A stretch of 64,000 nucleotides of DNA from Caenorhabditis remanei (GCF_010183535.1 NC_071333.1:2046001-2110000); one strand, 5' to 3'; shown: positions 53,690-64,000, numbered from the stretch's first letter. Numbers and translations: made by a program. Notes: generated by a model not told the origin, from the sequence alone.

Positions 53690-54560
53690 GATTTCCAAAA
53701 ATCAAAAATTTCCTTCGAATGTTTATTGAAAATTTCTTAAAGGCTTTGGCTTTTCTGATATTTCTATTTCCAATTACATTAACTCTTATGTTAATTTTCC
53801 TTCCAAATATTTAATCCTTTCTCTTTCATTTCCCCCTTATGCTGGCTTTATTATACCTCCTCCCTCCAATTACTATTATGAGGAGTTTGTGCTCTGCGTC
53901 TCCTTTTTCCTCCACAATATTTTTCCGGTGATCTTATGAGATATAAAAGTGGGCGTTATCCAGTGAAAGGGTGATATTTAATTGTTGCGCCAAACATGAA
54001 AGGATATAATTAGAATTTAGAAGGCGTGATTGACGAATTTACGACAATCTTATGAAATACGAAAGTGAGTGGGCGGATGGAATTTGAGCATGGAGAGTAT
54101 AGAAGACTCCGCCCTTTTATGAAAAATGTATATAAACCCCGTCGTGAGAGATAAACTTTATTTCAATTCAGATCACTATGTGAAGAGGTCGCCCGGCTAC
54201 AATATTTTCTTTAAATTCTAATATTCTTATTTGTTTATTTTGAATGCTGTTCGGTTAGATTGGAGGATTCACGGACGATGGAAAACGCTATTGGAATGAG
54301 TAAGTTGTAGGGTTTTGCTTTTGAGGGCATCTGGTTTAAACATCCTGTCGCTAGAGTACACTTTATATCAATATAGGTCATTATGTGGGGGCTAAACTCT
54401 GCAATTATTGAAAAAAAAGTGAGTTTGGGTAAGGAAACTAGTGCGAGGTTTTTAGGTCATATGGGGTGAATCTAAATAGGTTATTGCAGGATATTGGGAA
54501 CAAAGCTCATTGTAACTTGTTAGTTTTAAGGTTAGCCAACTGACTCCTTCATGTACATGA
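53690..54560 (+). repeat. promoter-bearing 5' module, subtype B
   Basis: Nearly the same as 40225-41330: GTGGGCGTTATCCAGTGAAA, 'gacgaatttacgacaatc', TATA core, TTAGATTGGAGGATTCACGG, then GGTCATATGGGGTGAATC and AACAAAGCTCATTGTAACTTG. No clear gene follows on the plus strand; 54560-55280 has no exon I can support. Confidence 0.75.
54095..54185 (+). promoter_or_regulatory. repeated core promoter with TATATAAA
   Basis: GACTCCGCCCTTTTATG, TATATAAA at 54129-54136, CCCCGTCGTGAGAG and CAGATCACTATGTGAAGAGGTC. The only core copy without a clear gene behind it. Confidence 0.65.
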
Positions 54561-55280
54561 AGTTGAACTGAAAAACTGAAAAAATGAAAATAAGTCTCTG
54601 GAGTGAAAGGTGAGCCAAATATTTGAATACGTATATATACCTTATTTGTCACTGGCAATCGGATAGACATAGTCTCCCAAATACGTTTTTTCGAAAATGA
54701 CCACTTTCTGATTTCATGAGAAGTGCAAATTTTCACATTTTCATTTATAGTAATTCGGGAGTCACAGCTGGAAACATGAGTCTATTATCTTTTATGAAGC
54801 CGTGGTCTATATCTTGCGATTACACTTTAGTTTGAGAAGATTGCTCTTGAATTGACCGAGTTACGATGTCTCGAAGTGGTTCAACTCAAAAAGTTGAAAA
54901 AAAATGGAATTGTGCCTGCCATTCTTTGGAAACTTAAAAGGGGCACGTAATATTTTTGTTTTGTTTTAGTTGGGGTAAGAGCTATCATTTCCCAAAATAT
55001 CTAAGAAATCCCAGCGTTACACCCTGGGTCATTCCCATGTCAGTTATTGAATTAAAAGCACTGTTCAAGCAAGTAATCTTGCTTCTTACTGCCATTAACA
55101 ATAATATATAGTTATTTATCTTTTTTCTTGGTTTAGCGAGGCTAGAAAATATACTGATCAGGTTTGATTTTCTTTTTTAGAAAAAGTTAGACGTAAATGA
55201 GCACTATGGGCAGTCAATAACAAATAAACATTTTGAAATTATGGCAAGTAGTACATGTAAATTCGAACAATTAAAATAAG

Positions 55281-55508
55281 ATGCATTTCTTGGGAAAGTA
55301 TTTCTTACTTTTCAATTATCTTTTTTGTTTTTCGATTTCGTTGTGCGTTTTTTTAGTATATCCAAAGTGCACTGATTGTGAGTGCATTGGTTTACATATA
55401 AACTTTGAATTAAAAAATTATTGTCGTAACATTACAATTTATTATTTCACGTTTACCAAGGGAAGACACCACACACCAAATTCGATGACAGTGTTTGATC
55501 CTTGTTGA
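55281..55508 (+). CDS. small cysteine-containing secreted peptide, candidate
   Basis: Single open frame of 75 residues: a hydrophobic leader (FLLFNYLFCFSISLCVFLVY) followed by PKCTDCECIGLHINFELKNY and CRNITIYYFTFTKGR, ending FDPC, TGA. The leader looks like a signal peptide and five cysteines follow it, with one N-glycosylation site (NIT). Alternatively the part after TTTTTTTAG (55358) is an exon. No homologue recognised. Confidence 0.35.
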   Translation: MHFLGKYFLLFNYLFCFSISLCVFLVYPKCTDCECIGLHINFELKNYCRNITIYYFTFTKGRHHTPNSMTVFDPC

Positions 55509-55625
55509 AGCTCTTTTCAGGAATCTTTGATGAATAAGGATTTCATAAGAAGAATGCTTGTTCAGGACTCATACATATCTTGCCTCACAGAAAGATTTTT
55601 TATTTCCGAAACGAAACCATACATT

Positions 55626-57631
55626 TTAGAAAAGCGAATATAAATAGAAATTATGAAAAAAATCACGAGGATCTGAAGTTATATCTTGAGGTTCCTGTGT
55701 AGTTTTTTTGATATGGTTATGGGCATCCACCCGACATTCCCCAATACGATTTCTTTGCTCGGGGTAATAACAGACCAGGAGGTTATCTTGAAGTGCATAC
55801 AATTTGTTTTCTCATCGCATCTGAAAAAAGTTTTTTGGCGTGTAAATGGCCGCAGGATGATATTTGGTAGATATGAATTCAGATTGTTCACCCGCGAAAC
55901 CGAAAGTCTGATAGAGCGAGTCGAGAACATGAAAACAATTGAAAACAACTGAAAACAATTTTTGTCTCGTTTTTCTGGTTTGGCTAAATTTTCAACCAAA
56001 AATTTCCAGTCCATGAGTTATTTTTGGACTTCAAACTGGTTTTCGAAATCTCCGAAAAAAAATTACCTGACTTCTGGTGCTCTGGAAGATTGTGGGACGT
56101 CTGGAACTGCGGCTGAAGTTGATGGTCCGACTACATTCGAGGAGGAAGTACCTTTTTGCTGGCTTCTGACCGGTCTTGGACTGTTTGTTGCAACTGGAAT
56201 CGGAGGCGTCTCATTTACGGAAACTGATGATCGTTGATGTGTTGCGACAACTGGTCCAGAAGGTCCATCTAAGCTCCTAGCGCCCCTGAAAAATTGCGCT
56301 ACCATTTTTCAAAAAAAATTGGTTTCTCGTTTTCATTTTTGGGTATATTTTTTGTCGGGCTTTCTCAAAAATCCAAATTTTTGTTTTCAATTTCCGAAAC
56401 GGAATAGAAATGACTTACTTTTCTCTTGATGGTCCGGACCGTGCCTCTGCACCATTTGACACTACTCGATTTTGAGCAGATCCATTCTGTCGGTTGTTTG
56501 TAGTACTAGGAACTCTTGGACTTGCTGTTGGTGCTCCATTCACGGCAGCTGATCCAGAACTTCCAGCAGAATTGGTCCGACTACTGGAAAAAGTTTTCTT
56601 TTGAGTCACTTTCTCGGTGTCTAGAGGTGTGTCATTTCCAAAAAGTGTGAAAAACGACTTACTTTATATGAGCATCTACCCGACATTCTCCAATAAGATT
56701 TCTTTGCTCGGAATGATAACAGACCAGGAGGCTATCTTGAAGCGCATACAATATGCGTTGCTCATCGCATCTGAAAAAAAGTTTTTTTGGCGTGTAAATA
56801 GCCACAGGATCATCTTTGGTCCATATGAATTCAAATTATTTTCCCGCGAAACCGGAAGTCTAATACAGCGCGTTTGAACACCACTCGGGAGCGTGCCAAT
56901 TGGAATCGCCGCTCAGCCAAATCGCATTTCATAACGAGGGGGAGTTTCGTTATTCTGGCTGTTTTCAATTAAACTTTCAGCACTCAAAAAATTTCAGATA
57001 CATTTTTTGAATTTCGCGCTAATTTCACCGGATGATTCATGTGGACTTTTCATGACCCTGTGAATGGTTTGAATCTTACCTCTTCAAGAATTGGTAAGAA
57101 CATGGTAGACCGAGAGCCATGTAGAAAAAGGCCACATTGTCCAATCCATATTCCGTAAACCATATGATCGCGTCTGGGTCGTTTGTCAGGATGTGAATGA
57201 ACCTCAAAAGGTTTTTTCAATTCAGAATGATAATTTACAAATACTCACAAAGCCTCCAGAAACTTTGGATCGGCTCCAAGCTCATTCTCTTCTACGAAGC
57301 GTCGGCATGATTCGTCTAGAGTAAATTCACATGTTTTCATTTTTTTCTTCCATCCGGAAATCAATAAGGTTTCTTTCGGTATCCGGATGGTACCCAATCA
57401 TTTTAAATACGTTTTCCTCTTGCCAATGCACCGTTCTTAACGTATCAAACACTCTGAATTAAATTCTTGTAATATAAAATGTAATCAAATAAAAACTCAC
57501 GCTTTTTTCACTTTGTCATCACGTATGTTCTTTTTTAAATAAGGAGGGGGTACTTGACCCGGACGACTTGAGATCTGGTTGGATCCAGAAGTGAGTTCGG
57601 AGAGATCTATGAAGTGAGAATCGGCGTTCAT
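55626..57631 (-). CDS. seven-exon gene with SPK-like domain and duplicated exon
   Basis: ATG at 57631 after TTTTTTTAG. Exons 57501-57631 (MNADSHFIDLSELTSGSNQI), 57249-57453 (VFDTLRTVHWQEENVFKMIG, then after a one-base shift IPKETLLISGWKKKMKTCEF), 57080-57202 (FIHILTNDPDAIIWFTEYGL, NVAFFYMALGLPCSYQFLKR), 56663-56770 (CDEQRILYALQDSLLVCYHS), 56419-56583 (Ser/Asn-rich), 56067-56285 (Pro/Ser-rich) and 55626-55820. The last exon is a second copy of exon 4 (LYALQDNLLVCYYPEQRNRI) and, after a one-base shift at its start, runs to a stop at 55626. All other junctions are in phase. AFFYMALGLP...FLKR recalls the end of the nematode SPK domain, found in chromatin-linked worm proteins; this is a tentative match. 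Exons 5-6 would form a disordered tail. Confidence 0.55.
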
Positions 57632-57639
57632 TTTCTAAA

Positions 57640-58830
57640 AAAAACAGAAAATTAAGGATAAAGGGAAGGAAAGGGGGTGTTGAGGTTATTCGAAATGTAA
57701 ATGACAATGAAATGTTTCGAAACAAGGGGAATATTTTCAAGATAAAAAGGAATTTTGAAGCTATTGAAGCTATTTACATTTTTTTTCAAGTCAGAATGCA
57801 GACACAGTAGTAATTTTTCACTGAGTCTGCATTTTGTCGCGAGAAAATAATGTCCCAATTTTTTTTGACAATACATATTTATTTTTCAAGATTTTAAAAA
57901 TTATGATTATTAGCTAATACGTTATTTGTCTTTTAGACTGAAGTTTGCCTTAAATGTGAATGACCAGCATTGGGACTTTCAGATCTCGTTGATTATTTGT
58001 GTATTTTACTACTTTAGCTAACTAAAAAATAATTGAAACACTCACCAACCAATGATTCACAAAAAATCAGAATAAGTGTTGAGTCGACCAGCCATTCCGG
58101 TAGGCAGTCATTGGCAATCACCAAGCTCTGAAAACATTAAAGGTTACGAATGATACAATGTTCATTAAAGCAATGAACTGAAGTTAAATTTAACAAAAAA
58201 GGATTATATTCAATTTTCTCAAATTTATCTCAAAATTTTTTCAAAAAAAATTTTGAGGGGACATTTCAAAATACTAATTTGAATGTGAGGATGTTTAGAA
58301 ACTTCTGCTTCTTAAAATAGTTGAAGAAATCAAAATTCAATAATACATTGTGGAAATGTGGTAGCGTTTTTCCCGTCAGCACACACCCTCCTTGTTCTCT
58401 CTCAAATTGTTTCTACTTTTTTTTTCCATATTTGATTAAAAGTGTACTAATAGTAAGATGAACTCTGATTTTTTCATAGAGTAATATGGGTTTCTGCGAG
58501 TCCATTTGCATATCGCAAGAATTTTTTCAAATTTTATGGCTATTTTTGCAAATAATTCTTTCGGTATGAAAATGAACTGACGGAAACACATACATTTTTC
58601 GGTGAAAAAATCAGAGTACACCTTTAATTTTAGTGTCGCCGGAGGCTTCTCGCTGAAAAATTCAGTCAATTCCCACTAATTCTGCTAATTTTTTTCAGCT
58701 CAATGTCTGATCAATCTCCTTGAGGTAAAAAGCGGCAATGCGATGTAACTCCGTGCAGAAAAGCACCAAAAAAGAGAAATAACGTCGCATTCAATGAATC
58801 TGTTCTTACAACTGCGCTCCACCGAAATCT
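57640..58830. other. spacer with one isolated exon and an element relic
   Basis: 58046-58127 is described separately. 58485-58630 (CTGCGAGTCCATTTGCATAT ... ACGGAAACACATACA) resembles an arm of the TTAA palindromes. 58690-58830 shares CATTTTTCAAAGAGATTTCGG and GGAGCGCAGTTGTA with 23237-23276 on opposite strands. Confidence 0.4.
58046..58127 (-). CDS. isolated exon, possibly SPK-like paralogue
   Basis: Between a TTTTCAG acceptor and a GTGAGT donor the frame reads SLVIANDCLPEWLVDSTLIL and IFCESLVG. The ND...W..DS...IF.ESL layout resembles exon 3 of the downstream gene (TNDPDAIIWFTEYG...FFYMAL). It does not join the next gene's first exon in frame. It may be a remnant of a neighbouring paralogue. 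Confidence 0.35.
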
Positions 58831-60300
58831 CTTTGAAAAATGTCTCATTTTCTTTGGGTCTCTCAATTTCAATCACAATTTGCTTCGGTTTTGGTAGAGC
58901 GGGGTTGTGAGAAGCGTTTCGTGCTAATATTACAGGTTTTTGTTTTTAAAACAGAACAAAATACGCATACGTTTTGTGCAATCAAAAGTTTTTTCCGGCG
59001 TGTAATATCTTCTCGGTTGCAAAACGTGTATCTATCTTCTAAAAATTTTTCAATAAAGTTTTTGATGCTTTTCGGTATTATGACCAAAATATTTTTTTAG
59101 TTTTTTTTTCAACAATTAGTTTTTTTTGGGTTTACGTGTCTCAGTGTAAAATTATTGTTAGAAAAATGTGGTTTTCAGAAATCAAATTGCTACGACCAGA
59201 TTTTTTTTCTTCAAATTCAAATTTTGATAACGAAGTCAGTTCTCAAAAATTCCCAGGTTCTAAAGAAACCTTTTTTGTGAATTAAACTATAAAAATGAAT
59301 AATTTTAGTTTATTACTGCTATGACACCATGTTTCTATTTGCCTCAATGTCTTATCTAACCAGATAAATGAACCAAAAGATAAGGAACAGGGAAAATGAG
59401 CGAAATTTTCGAAAATGTTGACTTTAACAAATGTGATTATTCAAAAAGGTGGTTTTTTTGACAGTGAAACTTATTAATTGCAAACATTATGTTTTTTTTT
59501 TCCAAACGTAAAAACTTTTTTTTCAGAAATCTCTTTATATTAAAAAAAAGTTTTACTTAAGAAAAGACCATAAGACCACTTTCTTGGGTAAATTACGGAA
59601 ATGACATAATCTACAAGCAATGCAAAAAAAGAAAAGAGGACATGCCATCGACAGACATTCGCTATTTTTGCCTGCTAGCTATGGCGAGGCGTACATAAAA
59701 TCGAATGTGTGTGGCCTGAAGGCAGCCTAATAGTTGTGAAGGAGAGGAGGGAGTGTATGTCAGCGTTGAGGAAGAATGGAGACGCAGAAGTCAAAAAAGA
59801 TGGAAGGCCTCTCTGTTCTCTTCCCAATACACAATCCTTCCACTCAATGTGTTGCATCGGGCTGATTGATAGATAGGGGGAGGGAGACGTATTCGTTTTG
59901 TGTGCGGTCTAGGGAAGAGGGGGGAAATGGGAGGAAAATGTAATTCATACGTGATCAGGAGCTGGCTGGGAGGAAAAAGGTTTGTGTGGTGAGAAAATTT
60001 CAGGAATTTGAAAATAAAAAAAAATAATTATGTCCGAGGAAAAACTGTTCCACCTAGGCTCCTTTTGAGCCGGAAAACGGGAATTTATAGCATTTAGAGC
60101 AATTTTTAGCACACGCTCCTATGATGAAAGTTGCTTAGAGTTTGGCGAAGTATCAGAATCTAAAATAAAAATATGACTTTAGTCCTCCTTTAAGAAAAAA
60201 AGAGTTTCTACTGTTCTCTTACTAAAACAAGTATGATTTTTCAACGCCGGCGTTAGTAGCTTTGTTTCAAGTCCAAATAATTTTTAACCACAATTGAAAA
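58831..60300. other. no gene identified
   Basis: AT-rich spacer with long T-runs (59455-59560). A G-rich stretch at 59740-59970 contains GGAGACGCAGAAG and GGGGGAGGGAGACG. No exon with splice support. Confidence 0.45.
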
Positions 60301-60326
60301 AACAAAATTTTCATGCTCCCGCCGTT

Positions 60327-61570
60327 TTAGAAATATGCGCCTTTAAAAATGGCTGTTTGGAAGCAAGAAAAGGGAGAAAAGGGGGCAGAGACGCAGAGAA
60401 ACGAGACATTCTTCAATCTTCAAAGGGGCGTATCTCAAGAACGGGAGGAGCTATCAAAAAGTGGTCAACTACAAAAATGTGCAAAATGTTTTGAAGATCA
60501 TTTTTGTAGTTGACAACATTTTCATAGCTCCCACTGTTTTAGAGATACGCGCCTTTAAAAATTGATGTTTGGAAGCAAGAAAAGGGAGAAAAGGGGGCAG
60601 AGACGCAGAGAAACGAGACATTCTTCAATCTTCAAAGGGGCGTATCTCAAAAACGGGAGGAGCTATCAAAAAGTGGTCAACTACAAAAATGTGCAAAATG
60701 TTTTGAGGATCATTTTTGTAGTTGACAACATTTTCATAGCTCCCACCGTTTTAGAGATATACGCCTTAAAAAACATCTGTTTGGAAGCAAGAAAGGGGAG
60801 AAAAGAGAGAAGAAACGCAGAGAAACGAGACATTCTCCAATCTTTAAAGGCGCGTATCTCAAAAACGGGAGGAGCTATCAATATGTGGTCAACTACAAAA
60901 ATGTGCAAAATGTTTTGAAGATCATTTTTGTAGTTGACAACATTTTCATAGCTCCCACTGTTTTAGAGATACGCGCCTTTAAAAATTGATGTTTGGAAGC
61001 AAGAAAGGGGAGAAAAGAGAGAAGAGACGCAGAGAAACGAGACATTCTCCAATCTTTAAAGGCGCGTATCTCAAAAACGGGAGGAGCTATCAATATGTGG
61101 TCAACTACAAAAATGTGCAAAATGTTTTAAAGATCATTTTTGTAGTTGACAACATTTTCATAGCTCCCACTGTTTTAGAGATACGCGCCTTAAAAAACAT
61201 CTGTTTGGAAGCAAGAAAGGGGAGAAAAGAGAGAAGAAACGCAAAGAAACGAGACATTCTCCAATCTTTAAAGGCGCGTATCTCAAAAACGGGAGGAGCT
61301 ATCAAAAAGTGGTCAACTACAAAAATGTGCAAAATGTTTTAAAGATAATTTTTGTAGTTGACAACATTTTCATAGCTCCCACTGTTTTAGAGATACGCGC
61401 CTTAAAAAACATCTGTTTGGAAGCAAGAAAGGGGAGAAAAGAGAGAAGAGACGCAAAGAAACAAGACATTCTTCAATCTTTAAAGGCGCGTATCTCAAAA
61501 ACAAGAGGAGTTGACAACATTTTCATAGCTCCCGCCATTTTTGCCTTCAAAGTGGTAGTTTGGAGGCAGG
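60327..61570. repeat. 212-base palindromic satellite, five to six units
   Basis: GTGCAAAATG recurs at 60479, 60691, 60903, 61115 and 61327, an exact 212-base period. Each unit holds GATCATTTTTGTAGTTGACA, AGAGATACGCGCCTTTAAAA, a GAAGCAAGAAA(A/G)GGGAG tract, GAGACGCAGAGAAACGAGAC and the mirrored AAAGGCGCGTATCTCAAAAA and GTGGTCAACTACAAAAATGT. The last unit (61490-61520) has an internal deletion. Frames of 75-118 codons on both strands simply follow the repeat. 61571-61990 has no gene. Confidence 0.9.
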
Positions 61571-61989
61571 AAGAGTAAGACCAATCATATCAGTCCTCCA
61601 ATTGTTTCCAAGAACGTACGTAAATACAACTTGCTAATTTCCTCTTCCTCCTCTAATAGCAAGCAGCAAAGGACATTTTGAGAAGGTGGCAGTACGTTTG
61701 TATACACTGCTCAGAACAGTTAGATTGTGTATTAGTTATTTGAGCTTTTGTCTTGGCAGATTTACTTGGCAACAAAACAAACGAATCTTTCAAATGTAAG
61801 TTTTATTATTTACAATTATTTATTATAATTCATTATTTACAAAAGGAAGATAATATATAGCAAAAAAAATTTCCGATGACGAAGGAATAGATTGACGGTG
61901 ATGAGGGATTGACTGCAACGATGAGGAGATTCCTTCTGGAAAATAGATTACTCAGTAGTTGTGAGAGTTTTTTGTGAGGACAGTTGTCA

Positions 61990-62210
61990 GATACATAGTG
62001 ATACCACACTTGCAACTGCCCGGTCCGGGTCACAGTACAAAAATTTGAATATTTGAATATTTTTCGCAAAAAACCAAATTTTCGGCTAGTTTTAAAATTT
62101 CGATAAGAGCTAACGTTTACATAATATTTATGACTATTTTTGATAAAAATTGTGCACATTTTTTGACTCCGACTGGTTAGCTCGGCCCGTTTTAAAACAT
62201 ATTTTGTCCA
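61990..62210. repeat. CCGGCCCG-ended dispersed element
   Basis: GCAACTGCCCGGTCCGGGTCAC at the left, TGACTCCGACTGGTTAGCTCGG at the right, with an AAATTTGAATATT core. Confidence 0.5.
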
Positions 62211-62353
62211 AATTTTGGATTTTTTGATTCTATGAAAAGGTGAATGTGTAGGTTTATTGAAGCACTTTTATTCTGATTTTTTAACTTTTACTCTGCATCT
62301 CTGAATTTACTCTCGATTTTTGAAACTTCTGCATGAAAATCTATAATTCTCAC

Positions 62354-62807
62354 CTGTAGAATCCAAACTTCCGAATTTTTGCTCGTATGCATTGATTTTT
62401 TGACTTTGATCCAGAATTCTGTGGTGAGCAATGTCCGCATTTTTTCTGTGCAGTTCATCATTTTCCTTTTGCATTTGCTCCATTATCCTTTGCCGCTTCT
62501 GTAAAGTTCTTTTTTTGATTTTTGTTACACATACAACTAGTTACCCTGGTCTTTGGCACGTTGATCTTCTAGAAGTTGTTCAATTCTTCTCTGTTGAACG
62601 TATGCGTCCATTTTTTTTGTCTCCTTTGAGCTTCAAAGTCTGGCATTGGTGGATCCGCTCCCATTTGCATCTGGCGTTGGTGAAACGCATTCCAGTCACC
62701 TGTAAGTGTAGAATTTTAAGTAGTTGTGCTCCTATGTTACTCTCGTTCTCACCTTGTCCCGGTTGTTGTTGCATTCGGTATGGGTGGAAGAAGTTACCGT
62801 TTTGCAT
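62354..62807 (-). pseudogene. Gln/Met-rich coiled-coil gene, frame broken
   Basis: ATG at 62807. Exon 62753-62807 reads MQNGNFFHPYRMQQQPGQ; exon 62545-62699 continues in frame GDWNAFHQRQMQMGADPPMP and DFEAQRRQKK. After an A7 run the good frame shifts to MDAYVQQRRIEQLLEDQRAK; exon 62354-62498 reads KRQRIMEQMQKENDELHRKN and INAYEQKFGSLDST up to a GTGAG donor. Two opposite one-base shifts, one at the homopolymer and one at the exon 2 donor (GGTAAC), restore a continuous coiled coil. Downstream exons were not found. The Gln/Met/His-rich start followed by a coiled coil resembles the style of the gene at 8.3-9.05 kb. Confidence 0.5.
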
Positions 62808-63279
62808 TTTTTTCGGTAGACGATTGCTGAAGTACAACTGAAATACAGTGGTATGGAAATGTCAAGAAAAGCAAAACAGCTAAACAGTCATAAAAATTGG
62901 AGATCAATTTTTTTCAATTTTTTTTGTTTTTTTTTGATAATTTGGCATGAGAAAGATGGCTTAAAAATCAGATTTTGAAATAATACTGAGTATTCGAGTT
63001 ACACTCAAAAACCTTCAAAATGAGGGAAAACGTCATTTTCTACGTTTCCAGACCACTCACTCACAGTTTTGTCTCAGTCAGTTTTGAAAAATGTTTGGAT
63101 CCGAAAAAAAGGAAATCTGTACAAAAACATTCATACCAAACCATGTAAAACTTAATACACGTTTAATTGGTAAAACTTTCACTTCTACAAAATGGAGTTA
63201 TGCTTTTGATGCCGTACAAAAAGTCATAAAAAGTCGTTTTTTCTGGTGCCCGTAAAAATGTCACATTTTGAACAACGCT

Positions 63280-63510
63280 GCTAATTTTTTGCATACTTAT
63301 CACGGGCAAATCAAAATATTCTCGGCCCGGCCCGCTCGGCCCGTTTTGAAACATTTTTGAAATTTTGATGTTTCTTTGGAAATTTTTTGAAAAAAAAAGT
63401 TTTCAAATGAAACTTCAAAATTCGATAAATTGTGTTACAAAATGAGTACACATTTTTGAATCCCGGCCGACGGTCCGGGTCGGGCCGATTTTTGACAAGT
63501 ATGATTTTTT
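63280..63510. repeat. CCGGCCCG-ended dispersed element
   Basis: CTCGGCCCGGCCCGCTCGGC at the left and CGACGGTCCGGGTCGGGCCG, then TTTTTGACAAGTATG, at the right. Among the best preserved members. No gene in 62850-64000. Confidence 0.6.
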
Positions 63511-64000
63511 GCGCGTATAAAACCAAACTGGTCACGAGAAAGGTATGACCGGAGTCGAATTTCTTTGGCGGAGGTTTGAAATTCATAGAAAATTAGAACA
63601 AAATTGTGAACGGAATTTTGAAACTTTTCGAATTTTTTATTATATTTCAGAATTCAATCAAAAGCTAGTTATGCATCAAGAATTTCGACAAGTTTGGTAT
63701 AAACCATCTTGATAAATTTTCGAAAAATGCTCAGTTTTGAATGAAAAGAATCCGAAATCTCGAAAACTTTTTCATAGACTGTCATACCAGAAGTGAACAG
63801 AATTCCCTAACCGACGTAGGATTTTTAATATAAAATATCACTATTTTTATGCAATTAAAACGTTATTCCACTTATTGATTATCGTGTTGTTATGTTGTAT
63901 CTTATGAAACTACTCACCTTATTCAGACCACAATACCAGCATACAAACAGAATAATAGAAAAATATTAGAATTTAATAAAAATCAATAAAAAAGTAGACT

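Noticed and set aside
60327..61570. CRISPR array
   Set aside because: Units are 212 bases without short repeats and unique spacers; the organism is a eukaryote.
60294..61578. Open frames of 75-118 codons on both strands as a gene family
   Set aside because: They recur with the 212-base unit, appear on both strands because the unit is palindromic, and have no splice or start context.

Overview
The window looks like nuclear DNA of a rhabditid nematode, most likely a Caenorhabditis species. It is AT-rich, and its genes are split into short exons by mostly 40-60 base introns ending in TTTTCAG or TTTCCAG. It carries fragments of families that are expanded in worms: a nuclear hormone receptor, a WAGO-type Argonaute and possibly an SPK-type domain. 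It also has many foldback DNA elements. I see no bacterial operons, no rRNA and no convincing intact tRNA. Single-gene density is low and repeat density very high, as on a chromosome arm.

Layout. 0-12 kb: a broken small membrane-protein frame, a broken unknown gene, an Argonaute fragment, diverged duplicated blocks carrying three copies of a one-helix membrane peptide, a tRNA-derived SINE, and two low-complexity or coiled-coil genes on the minus strand (5.6-6.3 and 8.3-9.05 kb). 12-45 kb: an array of duplicated units. Each unit starts with a conserved 5' module whose core is a CCGCCC/TATATAAA promoter; seven core copies are visible, including one at 54 kb. The modules precede unrelated genes: a nine-exon family (13.3-14.6 kb), a frameshifted gene (21.8-23.4 kb), a nuclear receptor (26.9-28.8 kb), an unknown two-exon gene (36.2-36.8 kb), a fragmentary gene (41.4-42.3 kb) and a membrane-protein gene on the minus strand (43.4-44.3 kb). 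Between them lie a 1.7 kb near-perfect palindrome, a solo LTR with a 5-base target duplication, a TTAA-flanked palindrome, a nested foldback with 8-base duplications, and several MITEs.

45-64 kb: an unknown gene (44.9-45.3 kb), a deleted DNA transposon that keeps two coding exons and a poly(A) signal (46.7-47.5 kb), a large inverted duplication (46.3-49.7 kb), a clean coiled-coil gene (49.9-50.4 kb), a weakly PUR-like gene (51.4-51.8 kb), a gene with a 3' end at 52.7 kb, a seven-exon gene with a tandemly duplicated exon (55.6-57.6 kb), a 212-base palindromic satellite (60.3-61.6 kb) and a broken coiled-coil gene (62.4-62.8 kb).

A recurring feature is single-base frameshifts in or beside homopolymers or next to splice sites inside otherwise well-preserved exons. 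Either many of these genes are recent pseudogenes, or the assembly has homopolymer errors; the sequence alone cannot decide. All gene models are hand-made from splice signals and reading frame. Boundaries of first exons are the least certain part. The most interesting theme is the promoter-bearing 5' module that sits in front of genes with no visible similarity to one another.
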